From NCBI GenBank assembly GCA_004562915.1, contig SFQZ01000034.1, positions 1 to 26,199 on the forward strand: a stretch of 26,199 bases of DNA, written 5' to 3'. This stretch comes from a bacterium. GTDB lineage: Bacteria > Bacillota_A > Clostridia > Lachnospirales > Lachnospiraceae. This document shows positions 7,756-16,042 of the stretch, piece after piece. The notes below the pieces were generated by a model. That model was given only the letters and a program-made list of their open reading frames with translations. It ran no database searches and was not told the DNA's origin. Numbering within the stretch: position 1 is the stretch's first letter; the number at the start of each line of letters is the position of its first letter. The position numbers and the translations under genes are program-made.

Positions 7756-8196
7756 ATGATTAAATTGACAGATGCCCCACAGGACATTGCCAGTTTGATT
7801 TCGAAAGCAAGAATTCTTTATGCAGAATCACGTAAATATGGTGTGATAGATGATGACAGCAATATTTGCATTCCAAAAAGTAACTCCGTAGATCAATTTA
7901 CATGCACTTTAGATGAATTAGAACAATGTATTGCAAATGGCAATGGAAAAGATCGCGGATGTTTAAAAGAACGGATTGCGAAAGCACAGAATTTGTCATT
8001 ACAGCTTCATAAAACTTCAACCGTTTTGACAAGAGATGGGGCAAAGTGGAGTAATGAAATTATTCAGTCTGTTCAGGAAGATTATTTTGTATCCGCACCT
8101 GTTATTCAACAACAGGTCAGAGAAATTGTGGAAATGATGGATAAACTGTATGCAAGAAAAAAGTATCTGATTGAGCATGCAAATGAGAAATGTTAA
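7756..8196 (+). CDS. Probable C-terminal continuation of the tubulin-like protein
   Basis: A 146-codon frame of charged, helix-rich sequence with no recognised domain. It is in the same frame as the tubulin-like gene and separated from it only by TAG 7723-7725 and ten codons reading NKLPSIFPQS. No ribosome binding site precedes ATG 7756. Both facts argue that it is the former C-terminus of the upstream protein, severed by a nonsense change or joined by readthrough, rather than an independent gene. A separate small partner protein translated by reinitiation remains possible. A strong terminator follows at 8229. Confidence 0.6.
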   Translation: MIKLTDAPQDIASLISKARILYAESRKYGVIDDDSNICIPKSNSVDQFTCTLDELEQCIANGNGKDRGCLKERIAKAQNLSLQLHKTSTVLTRDGAKWSNEIIQSVQEDYFVSAPVIQQQVREIVEMMDKLYARKKYLIEHANEKC

Positions 8197-8228
8197 AACA
8201 TCATATATAGCATACTTATAAAATTGTG

Positions 8229-8266
8229 CGCTGCTGAGTATATGCAGAAATACTCAGCAGCGTTTT
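8229..8266 (+). terminator. Terminator of the tubulin-like locus
   Basis: CGCTGCTGAGTAT (8229-8241) pairs perfectly over 13 bp with ATACTCAGCAGCG (8250-8262), followed by TTTT. It ends the rightward tubulin-like unit. The convergent antiporter remnant ends 10 bases further on. Confidence 0.85.
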
Positions 8267-8275
8267 CAATAATTT

Positions 8276-9381
8276 TCAATGTATTTCCCCAGCCAGTTCA
8301 AAGCCTTTTTTTGCAGCAATCACAGCGATGATTTCATTGATCACGGCAGCCGCAGCGTAAAGCCCAGATATTTTTGAACGGTGATGGGCATTTTGGTGGC
8401 TTTTGCACCAAATCTGGCACCAAAATATTTTCCGCAGGCACGGGATGCAATGTAAATAAAAGTATATAGCCCGGCTCCCAGGATTAAGTGATAATCCAGC
8501 GGGGCTCCCAGATCAACGATGGCTGTAAGAAGGGCAATCCCCAATATGGGATTGAACCAGCTGACCAGACGCTGCAGCTGTTCTTCCGTAATCATGTTGG
8601 AAAATACTGCAGAATAGGATACTCCCATAAGCATATAATTTCAGGTAATGTTTGAAAATACTTTTGTGTTAAAAAACAGGCCGATTAGGACAGTCAGTGT
8701 GATACCTGCAAGAAGAATGCAGAGTGTTACTGATTTTCCTCTGTCCTTTTTCAAAAGAAAACCGACAGCAGTTCCGGTCACTGCTCCGATTGCAAGAGGA
8801 AGAAAAATCATAACAGGTATCATATACAGAGGGACAGCGCCTCCGGATACCGCTCTGGCAATGAAGGAATTGACGGTAAAGAAAACGGCAATTCCCACGA
8901 TATCATCCAAAACAGCCATGGGAAGCAATGTTTCCGTGACAGGACCTTTGGTGTGAAATTCTTTTACAATAGACAGAGCCGGAGCTGGTGCAGTGGCAAG
9001 TGCAATTCCGCCAAAGGCCAGAGCAAGATATACAGATACATCTGTAACGGCAAATACAAGTGCAAACATAAGGGATACGAAGGCAAAGGTTCCCAGTGAC
9101 TGAGAAAGCGTTGTAATCATCAGGGATTTGCCATAATTTTTGATTTTTTTCCAGATAAGTTCTGTACCTAGCATCAATCCGAAGGAACATTGCATCCATG
9201 TGATAACAAGCTTATACCATGGCGCATCCATGACAGACTGGGGCATAAGTCCGGCAGCGTGAGGTCCAAGAATCATTCCTGCAATCAGCCAGCCCAGGAT
9301 GGATGGCATTCTGAGTTTTGTAATGAGTTTTCCGGCTAAAAAAGCCAGTGCCAGTGTGAGAATCCAACGTAATATCATCAT
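8276..9381 (-). pseudogene. Cation/proton antiporter (CPA2/KefB-like) remnant
   Basis: The first 246 codons (9381 down to 8641) encode a multi-pass membrane protein with LRMPSILGWLIAGMILGP and DDIVGIAVFF, typical of Na+/H+ or K+/H+ exchangers. An in-frame TGA at 8641-8643 then interrupts it, and the same frame resumes for about 100 codons (8634 to 8341) with NYMLMGVSYSAVFSNM. After KYLGFTL the frame changes near 8352. The family's C-terminal ending (AVINEIIAVIAAKKGFELAG) follows directly in another frame and stops at 8276-8278, so the segment normally between these two parts appears deleted. The start overlaps the stop of the upstream TetR remnant (ATGA), and GGAGG lies 11-12 bases upstream. 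The original protein would have exchanged cations for protons at the membrane; this copy should be inactive. Confidence 0.85.
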
Positions 9382-9887
9382 GAGTTTGTGTCCCTCCTTT
9401 CTGCAATTCCGTAAAGCATAAAATTAAGAATCCTTGGTATCGTGGACTCATGAATTTGAATTTTTTCTTCGAAATCCATTGTCTGAAAAGCAGGACTGCA
9501 AAAATAGCCGTTAAACATTTCCTGAAATAAGGAAAAATAGCGCAATGCATCCTCTTCCGATACATTTTCCCGTAGAGTCAGACCGGATATGGTCTTTTCA
9601 TACATTCGGACATTCAGTGCTTCAAAATCTTTCACCACTTCCCGAATCTGTACTTTCAAATGTTGCGGGGGATCCAGCAGTGCTTCAAAAAAGATATGCG
9701 CTTCGGATTTATTTTCCTTAAAAAATCGCGTACGTGCATTCATATATTGATCCATACTGCTCTCGGCATTTTCTTGATCCATAAAATCTATCATACGCTC
9801 ACAGCTTTTTTTAACACATATCATATAAAATTCATCCTTGTCTTTATAGTTATGATAGATTAATCCCTTGTTGATTCCTTTTTAATA
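9378..9887 (-). pseudogene. TetR-family regulator lacking its N-terminal HTH
   Basis: The remaining frame encodes the end of a TetR DNA-binding domain (GINKGLIYHNYKDKDEFY, corresponding to the recognition helix and the following turn) plus the whole ligand-binding domain of about 150 residues. The first two helices of the HTH and the start codon are absent. Upstream the frame hits TAA at 9882-9884, then palindrome copy B begins at 9888. The lost N-terminus is not found on the far side of the palindrome. It overlaps the antiporter start by the ATGA arrangement, so the two formed a regulator-transporter operon. A translation start at ATG 9824 is possible, but the product could not bind DNA normally. 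Confidence 0.85.
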
Positions 9888-9946
9888 CCGGACAGGGGAC
9901 AGACCTGTGTCCAAAGAAATTGGACACAGGTCTGTCCCCTGTCCGG
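9888..9946. repeat. Palindromic repeat copy B (25-bp perfect stem)
   Basis: Arms 9888-9912 and 9922-9946 are perfectly complementary with a 9-base loop. Compared with copy A, the inner part reads ACCTGTGTCC instead of ACACGTGTCC. The matching two-base change is present in the other arm, so pairing is kept. It sits at the broken 5' end of the TetR remnant and about 110 bases before the response-regulator start. Confidence 0.95.
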
Positions 9947-10055
9947 CTCCCCGCTTGGTCGAATTTTAAGAAAAATGACAGATTTCTATGAAAAAAATAT
10001 TGGATTTATCTGATAAACTGATAGAAAGAAAAAGGAAAGAGGAAGGTTTATACAA

Positions 10056-10757
10056 ATGGAGACTTACAATATTCTGGTAGTTGATGATGACAGAGAAATC
10101 GTGCGATCCCTTGCCAGACTTCTGGAACTGGAGGGATACCGGGTATATAAGGCATATCATGGGATGGAGGCACTGGATACTCTAATGAGTGAGCAGATTC
10201 ACCTGATTCTTCTGGACGTGATGATGCCAAAGTTAAACGGACTTTCAGCATTGATGAAGATCCGGGAAAAAAATAATATCCCTGTAATCATGCTTTCGGC
10301 GAAAACAGAGGAGAGTGATAAGGTCTTAGGACTTTCCATGGGAGCGGACGATTATGTGACAAAGCCATACAATACGGCAGAACTGATGGCGAGGGTAAAA
10401 TCACAGCTTCGCCGGTATTTTTCTCTGGGAGCAGCAATTTCCGGCGGGAGTGATATGATGAAAAATGGAGGGTTGGTTCTCAATAAGAACACAAAAGAGC
10501 TGACAGTGGATGGAGAGCTGGTGCGGCTTACAGCCACAGAATATAAGATTATGGAACTTTTGATGAGTCATCCGGGTTATGTGTTTTCTGCAGAGGAAAT
10601 TTATACACGGGTATGGCAGGAAGAGGCTTACAGTGTGGAGAATACGGTGATGGTGCATATCAGGAGAATCCGTGAGAAAATTGAGATTACTCCGAAAAAT
10701 CCAAAATATTTAAAGGTGGTGTGGGGAATTGGATATAAAATTGAAAAGTTTGAATAA
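10056..10757 (+). CDS. OmpR/PhoB-family response regulator
   Basis: A 233-residue two-domain regulator. The receiver domain (about 5-120) has the acidic pair Asp10/Asp11, phosphoacceptor Asp54 in LILLDVMMP, Ser81 and Lys103. The C-terminal winged helix (about 130-231) ends with VHIRRIREKIE and VWGIGYKIE, typical of OmpR-type DNA-binding domains. AGAGGAAGG precedes ATG 10056. The sensor kinase gene overlaps its 3' end, and both head an operon with a glycosyltransferase and a YfhO protein. It probably controls this operon and cell-envelope genes; the signal is unknown. Confidence 0.96.
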   Translation: METYNILVVDDDREIVRSLARLLELEGYRVYKAYHGMEALDTLMSEQIHLILLDVMMPKLNGLSALMKIREKNNIPVIMLSAKTEESDKVLGLSMGADDYVTKPYNTAELMARVKSQLRRYFSLGAAISGGSDMMKNGGLVLNKNTKELTVDGELVRLTATEYKIMELLMSHPGYVFSAEEIYTRVWQEEAYSVENTVMVHIRRIREKIEITPKNPKYLKVVWGIGYKIEKFE

Positions 10758-12324
10758 AAGGCAGATGGAAATCCTGCTGACGCTTCTTTGGATGAGTGTA
10801 TTTATGGCAATTACGTTCGCAGTTATTTTTCAGAACTATTTGGAAGTTGACTATTACTGGTCAGGTCGAGCCATGCAGTTTTATAGAATTTCGTCCGTTG
10901 TTCTGATGATGCTTTCTTTGATTATCGGTGCGGAAGCCATAAGGATGACGTTACGGTATCAGAATAATTATAAACCGTTAGAGAATCTGACAGTATGCAG
11001 ACTGGATCGTATCAAAACAGAATTTCTTATTGTACTCCTGATATTTGGAGGCGGTATGTGGATGGATATTCTTACTTCACAGGATGTTTATCTGCTGGGA
11101 AATTTTATGTTTTCCAGTATCGTTGTGAATGATATAGGAGAATTGAACAAGATGATATTGCTGCTCTTCTTGTTTATTGCCTGTTTTTGCGGAAGCATTC
11201 TTGTGCTTATCCGTCAGAAACGACTGGGTATCATGCCGGATACCTCGTTTTTATGGAACGAAGTCAGAAAGTACAAAACAAGAACACCTCTGGAAATTCA
11301 GATTCAGACGAAAAGAAAGATACCGATGATCCTAGTCGGTATTCTTACGGCGGTAAGTGTACTGATGATTCTGCCTGCGATGGATTATGGATACGTGTTT
11401 GGTGGAGTTCAGGTTCTTTTGGCTGTTATTGTGCTGCTGATCTGTCTGAAATCCTGGCTGTCAGATAAAACGACAAGAGAAATCGGATGTCTGCTCAGGC
11501 AGATTGAAATCATGTCAGAGGGTGAGGAACTGCCGGAAGAAATCGATATTCCGGAAAAATCTCCTTTGTATCCGGCTTTTGGTCAACTGAAAAATATAGA
11601 TGTTGCCATGCACAAAAGTGTGGAGAAGCAGGTAAAGGCGGAACGGCTGAAAATAGACCTGATCACGAACGTATCCCATGATCTGAAGACACCGTTGACC
11701 TCTATGGTGGGTTATACGGATCTTCTGAAAAAGGAAGATTTGAGCGCAGAAGCAAGAGATTATGTGGATGTGATTTCCATAAAACAGGAACAGCTGAAAA
11801 ATATGATTCAGGATTTGTTTGAACTTTCGAAAGCTACCAGCGGGGTAGAACAGCTGGTGCTGGAAACATTGGATATGAGAAGACTTGTGGAGCAGACCAT
11901 GGGAGATATGGAAGATGCCATTCGGGAAAGCGGTATGGAGATTCGTACCCGCTTTTCCCAGTATTCTCTTTTATTTACCGGAGATAACGGAAAGATGTAC
12001 CGGGTGGTGCAGAATCTTTTGGAAAATGCATTGAAATACTCGCTGACAGGTACAAGAATTTACGTGGATACAGAGAAAAAGGGCGGGCAGGTGGAACTGC
12101 AGATAAAAAATATTGCTTCTTATGAAATGGATTTTTCACCGGATGAAATTACGGAACGATTTGTCAGGGGAGACAAATCCCGAACAACTGAGGGACATGG
12201 TCTGGGGTTGGCCATCGCATCCGGTTTTGTGAGAAATATGGGAGGAACACTGGAGGTTTTTGTTGACGGGGATTTATTTAAGGTGCAGGTGCGACTGCCA
12301 TCTGTGACTGACGAAATAAAGTAG
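10729..12324 (+). CDS. Membrane sensor histidine kinase
   Basis: A 531-residue sensor kinase, partner of the overlapping response regulator. About six hydrophobic segments occupy roughly residues 13-240. They are followed by a linker and a DHp domain with the H-box NVSHDLKTPL (phosphoacceptor His317, counted from TTG 10729). The ATPase domain has the N-box NLLENALKYS and the G-box GHGLGLAI at 489-496. The exact start is uncertain: TTG 10729, TTG 10741 and ATG 10765 are all in frame within or just after the end of the regulator, and none has a clear ribosome site. The many membrane segments with little extracellular sequence suggest it senses something in or at the membrane. It ends 16 bases before the glycosyltransferase. 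Confidence 0.93.
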   Translation: MDIKLKSLNKRQMEILLTLLWMSVFMAITFAVIFQNYLEVDYYWSGRAMQFYRISSVVLMMLSLIIGAEAIRMTLRYQNNYKPLENLTVCRLDRIKTEFLIVLLIFGGGMWMDILTSQDVYLLGNFMFSSIVVNDIGELNKMILLLFLFIACFCGSILVLIRQKRLGIMPDTSFLWNEVRKYKTRTPLEIQIQTKRKIPMILVGILTAVSVLMILPAMDYGYVFGGVQVLLAVIVLLICLKSWLSDKTTREIGCLLRQIEIMSEGEELPEEIDIPEKSPLYPAFGQLKNIDVAMHKSVEKQVKAERLKIDLITNVSHDLKTPLTSMVGYTDLLKKEDLSAEARDYVDVISIKQEQLKNMIQDLFELSKATSGVEQLVLETLDMRRLVEQTMGDMEDAIRESGMEIRTRFSQYSLLFTGDNGKMYRVVQNLLENALKYSLTGTRIYVDTEKKGGQVELQIKNIASYEMDFSPDEITERFVRGDKSRTTEGHGLGLAIASGFVRNMGGTLEVFVDGDLFKVQVRLPSVTDEIK

Positions 12325-12340
12325 AATTGAGGTAAGGAGT

Positions 12341-13282
12341 ATGGATAAAATATCGATCATTATTCCATGTCTGAATGAGCAGGAGGCGATACCTGTTTAT
12401 TATGGGGAAATTGTAAAAATCATGGAGATTATGAAGGGTACAGAGTTTGAACTGTTATTTGTGGATGACGGTTCAGAAGATGATACGTTGAAAGAACTGC
12501 GGGAACTTGCCGGGAAAGATCCACGGTGTGGGTATCTGTCCTTTTCCAGAAATTTTGGAAAAGAAGCAGCGATCTATGCCGGCCTTTCCCGGGCATCCGG
12601 GGACTATGTGGCTGTAATGGATGTGGATCTGCAGGATCCGCCGTCCCTGCTTCCCCAGATGTATCACCTGCTTTTGCAGGAAGAATGGGACTGCGTGGCG
12701 ACCAGAAGAGTAGATCGAAAAGGAGAATCGGGATTCCGCTCGTTTCTTTCAGAAAGCTTTTATAAGGTAATGAACAAAATATCACAGACAACCATTGTGG
12801 AGGGTGCCAGAGATTACCGTATGATGAAACGGAAAATGGTGGATGCCGTGCTTTCCATGAGTGAATATAACCGGTTCTCAAAAGGGATTTTTCAGTGGGT
12901 GGGATTTCGTACAAAATGGCTGGAATTTGAAAATAGAAACCGTTGTGCGGGAGAGACAAAATGGTCACTGAAAAAATTATTTTCCTATTCACTGGAAGGA
13001 ATTACAGGGTTTTCTGTAGCACCGTTATCTCTGGCTTCGATCGCAGGCGCAGTGTTCTGTCTGATTGCTTTTGGGATGCTGTTGTTTGATATCGGAAATA
13101 TACTGACGGGAGGAGGAAAGATGGAAGGATGGTTTTTCCCTGTATGTATCATCTTTCTGGTCAGCGGAGTCCAGCTTTTGTGTACGGGAATCGTGGGGCA
13201 ATATCTGTCGAAAACCTACCTTGAGACGAAGCACAGACCGATTTACATATTGAAAGAATCCAGTCAGGAGAATGAGAGATGA
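12341..13282 (+). CDS. GT2 polyprenyl-phosphate glycosyltransferase (GtrB/CsbB-like)
   Basis: A 313-residue family-2 glycosyltransferase. IIIPCLNEQEAIP at the N-terminus, VDDGSEDDT near 41-49 and DVDLQDPP near 94-101 are the nucleotide-sugar and metal-binding motifs of the DPM1/GtrB/CsbB type. Two C-terminal membrane segments (about 229-255 and 267-290) anchor it. It should load a sugar from a nucleotide donor onto undecaprenyl phosphate on the cytoplasmic face. GGTAAGGAG precedes ATG 12341. Its stop overlaps the start of the YfhO gene (ATGA), implying a functional pair as in Bacillus CsbB-YfhO. The sugar cannot be deduced. Confidence 0.93.
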   Translation: MDKISIIIPCLNEQEAIPVYYGEIVKIMEIMKGTEFELLFVDDGSEDDTLKELRELAGKDPRCGYLSFSRNFGKEAAIYAGLSRASGDYVAVMDVDLQDPPSLLPQMYHLLLQEEWDCVATRRVDRKGESGFRSFLSESFYKVMNKISQTTIVEGARDYRMMKRKMVDAVLSMSEYNRFSKGIFQWVGFRTKWLEFENRNRCAGETKWSLKKLFSYSLEGITGFSVAPLSLASIAGAVFCLIAFGMLLFDIGNILTGGGKMEGWFFPVCIIFLVSGVQLLCTGIVGQYLSKTYLETKHRPIYILKESSQENER

Positions 13283-15888
13283 AGAAAATACTGAAAGACA
13301 GAAATATCTGGATTCTGTTTGTGGGAAGTATCCTGTTGTGCTGGATTTTTGTGGGAGAATATGGAATCTTTGGTTCCAGGGTAGATTGGATCAGCCAGCA
13401 TTCGGTGCTGCCGGACTACTTTCGCCGACGTTTTTATCAGACGGGAGATTTATTCCCTGATATAGCATGGAATCTGGGCGGGGGTCAGAATATTTATAAT
13501 TTTTCATATTATGGGCTTTTTAGTCCGGTAATCTTATTTTCTTATCTGCTGCCCTTTATCAAAATGGATGTCTATATTATGGTAAGCAGCGTTTTGTGTT
13601 ATGGAAGTTCTGTCGTATTGTTCTATATCTGGACGGATAAAAAACAGTTTCCGCCTGCAATTCGAGTATTGGTGTCCTGTATGTTCGCTCTGGCGGCTCC
13701 TATGATTTACCATTCGTATAATCAACTGATGTTTGTGAATTATATGCCGTTTTTGTGTATGGGGCTTTTGGGTACTGAGCGATATTTTGTACAAAAAAGA
13801 GCAGGTTTACTGATCATCGGCACCTGCGGCATGATTTTTACCAGCTATTACTTCAGCATCAGCGGAATGCTGACCCTATGTATTTATGCATTTGGAGAGT
13901 ATTTATATCCGGACAGGCGTTGTGCGCGAAAAGGCAGAGGATGGTTGAAAGAATTTATAAAAAATACAAGCGGTTATGTGGGAAATCTTATGATTGCAGT
14001 TTCCATTTCCGGAGTGTTGCTGGTACCTTCTTTTTGCGCAATCATGTCAGGGAGACAGGAAACGGTACAGAAAGAAATCAATATGCAGCTGCTGACATTA
14101 CAATCGGAAAGAGTGCTGTATAGTGCATATGGGATTGGGTTGACTTCTTTTGCCCTGATCTGTCTGATTGGGAGAGTAGTCTACAGTAAAAATGGAAGGG
14201 AACGTTGGAATTCGGTCTGTCTATTGATAATTCTTTATGTACCTGTATTCGGATATTTGTTGAATGGAGGACTTTATGATAAAAGTAAAGTATTTATTCC
14301 CTTTTTGCCGCTGGTTTGCCTCGAGATTGCCAGGTACAGCTCTCAATGTCTTTCCCCGGAGCATTCGTTTCAAAATGTGCACAGATGGATCCGATATCTT
14401 ATGCCATATGTGATAACTATTATATTGTTATGTGTGGAAAAGAATCAGGGAATTTTTGACAAATATCGGATGTGGATTGTATTGGATGCCTGTCTGATGC
14501 TGTTTTTTTTCGTTAGGAAGCATACCGGATATCCGTGGCAGCTTTTTATTTCCTGTGTGATTTTATTTCTATATGGTTGGGTCATGAACTGGCAGCAGGG
14601 AAAAATGCTTTCAGATGAGGAGTATGCACAGGTTCAGGATTATGAATTGTGTAGTGCGATAAAGAATATTTTGGATAAAGATGATTCTTTCTACCGGATG
14701 GATGTGGTGGGAAATGGAACAGATAATAAGAACAATCTGAATCGTATCATGGATATCCGACAGGATATTACTTCGATATATTCATCATCCTATAATGCCT
14801 GTTATCAGGAGTTTCGTAAAAATATATTTCAGTTGAATGAACCTTTCCGAAATCATATGATGCAGTCGGCAACGGATAATCCTGTATTTCTGCAGTTCAT
14901 GGGTGTAAAATATCTTGCGGCCAAACACGCACCTGCCGGGTATCGGCTGCTTGAAAAGGGGGAGAATTTTAATCTATATGAGAATCCTTCTGTGGCACCG
15001 GTCTGGTATGTGACAGATCAGGTGATGGGAGAAAAAGAATATGAAGAATTGAAGTTTCCGGAAAACCAGACGATTCTCTTGCAGAAAGCAGTAGTGCCGA
15101 ATGGTAATGAAGTGTTCCGGTCAGAACAGAGTACGAATCAAAGAACAGAACAGTATCAGGTGTGTATGATGGGATGTGACTTGATACTTCCGCTGATGGA
15201 TGATAAAGAAATTCAGATTTCACAAAATACAGAGGGATATGATATTGAAGTGAAAAAAGAGACCAGTGTAAATGTAGTTTTGCCGGACACAACGAAGAGT
15301 AATAATTTACTGGCTGTTTCCTTTGATGTGGAGAATGAAAATCCATATAAAGACATGTATGTACGAATTAATGGACAGACCAATCGGCTTTCAGCCGAAA
15401 ATCATGAGTACGCAAATCATAATACAAATTTTACTTATATGGTGACAAGGGAGGATGAAAAAAATATACAGGTGCAGCTGGGACCCGGAAAATACAAAAT
15501 CAATAATATCAGGGCATTTACAGGCAATCTTAATCAACAAAACAGTTTGGATTTATATAAGCAGGCGGTAAAAACGAAGGAGCAGGGAAGTAATGGAGAT
15601 CAAATGATCGGAAAAGTAAAAACAGACAGGGAGGGTTATCTGATAACCAGTATTCCTTATGACAGGAATTTTGTGGTAGAGATTGACGGTAAAAAGGTAG
15701 ATGTATGCAAAGTAAATGCAGCCTTTCTCGGCACAAGAATAGAAGCAGGGGAACATGGAATCGTGATTTCCTATACCGCGCCTGGGAAAAAAGCAGGGAT
15801 CTGTCTCAGTATGGCAGGAATACTGCTGGTAATTTTTGCTTGGGTAAAGCCTTTCTTTTGTCGATTCATTTTGCAAATAATGTATTGA
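13279..15888 (+). CDS. YfhO-family multi-pass membrane protein (GT-C-like)
   Basis: An 869-residue membrane protein of the YfhO family. A short N-terminal helix is followed by a long loop with GEYGIFGSRVDW and PDIAWNLGGGQNIYNFSYYG, then some ten or more hydrophobic segments to about residue 440. A large extracytoplasmic C-terminal region and a final membrane helix (about 840-862) complete it. YfhO proteins resemble GT-C glycosyltransferases that move a sugar from a polyprenyl carrier onto a surface polymer; in Bacillus subtilis YfhO works with CsbB on lipoteichoic acid. Overlap with the CsbB-like gene and co-transcription with a two-component system support surface glycosylation under stress control. 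The acceptor here is unknown. Confidence 0.9.
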   Translation: MKKILKDRNIWILFVGSILLCWIFVGEYGIFGSRVDWISQHSVLPDYFRRRFYQTGDLFPDIAWNLGGGQNIYNFSYYGLFSPVILFSYLLPFIKMDVYIMVSSVLCYGSSVVLFYIWTDKKQFPPAIRVLVSCMFALAAPMIYHSYNQLMFVNYMPFLCMGLLGTERYFVQKRAGLLIIGTCGMIFTSYYFSISGMLTLCIYAFGEYLYPDRRCARKGRGWLKEFIKNTSGYVGNLMIAVSISGVLLVPSFCAIMSGRQETVQKEINMQLLTLQSERVLYSAYGIGLTSFALICLIGRVVYSKNGRERWNSVCLLIILYVPVFGYLLNGGLYDKSKVFIPFLPLVCLEIARYSSQCLSPEHSFQNVHRWIRYLMPYVITIILLCVEKNQGIFDKYRMWIVLDACLMLFFFVRKHTGYPWQLFISCVILFLYGWVMNWQQGKMLSDEEYAQVQDYELCSAIKNILDKDDSFYRMDVVGNGTDNKNNLNRIMDIRQDITSIYSSSYNACYQEFRKNIFQLNEPFRNHMMQSATDNPVFLQFMGVKYLAAKHAPAGYRLLEKGENFNLYENPSVAPVWYVTDQVMGEKEYEELKFPENQTILLQKAVVPNGNEVFRSEQSTNQRTEQYQVCMMGCDLILPLMDDKEIQISQNTEGYDIEVKKETSVNVVLPDTTKSNNLLAVSFDVENENPYKDMYVRINGQTNRLSAENHEYANHNTNFTYMVTREDEKNIQVQLGPGKYKINNIRAFTGNLNQQNSLDLYKQAVKTKEQGSNGDQMIGKVKTDREGYLITSIPYDRNFVVEIDGKKVDVCKVNAAFLGTRIEAGEHGIVISYTAPGKKAGICLSMAGILLVIFAWVKPFFCRFILQIMY

Positions 15889-16042
15889 TGTTGTGTTTTT
15901 TTATTCAAAAACCAAAAATTTTTTTCAATTCCCTTGTAATCTGAAAAAAATGTGATAGACTTGTATCGTTAAAAAACGTTGATAAACTGTAAAAATCCCC
16001 GTTTTACGGTACTTGCGGGGCTGTGAGAAAGGAACATATTTT
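15889..16042 (+). promoter_or_regulatory. Leader region of typA
   Basis: About 150 AT-rich bases separate the YfhO stop from typA. A small hairpin (CCCCG/CGGGG, about 15997-16020) lies just before the typA ribosome site AGAAAGGA. A weak promoter may be present (TTGTAT with TAAACT at 16-base spacing around 15961-15988), but it is not convincing. No clear terminator for the preceding operon is visible. Confidence 0.3.

Noticed and set aside
5194..8196. Plasmid-type TubZ partition system
   Set aside because: The protein is far larger than TubZ, no TubR-like gene or iteron centromere is adjacent, and surrounding genes are chromosomal.
9966..10160. Remaining N-terminus of TetR beyond the palindrome
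   Set aside because: Minus-strand translations of this stretch show no HTH pattern; it is the leader and start of the response-regulator gene.
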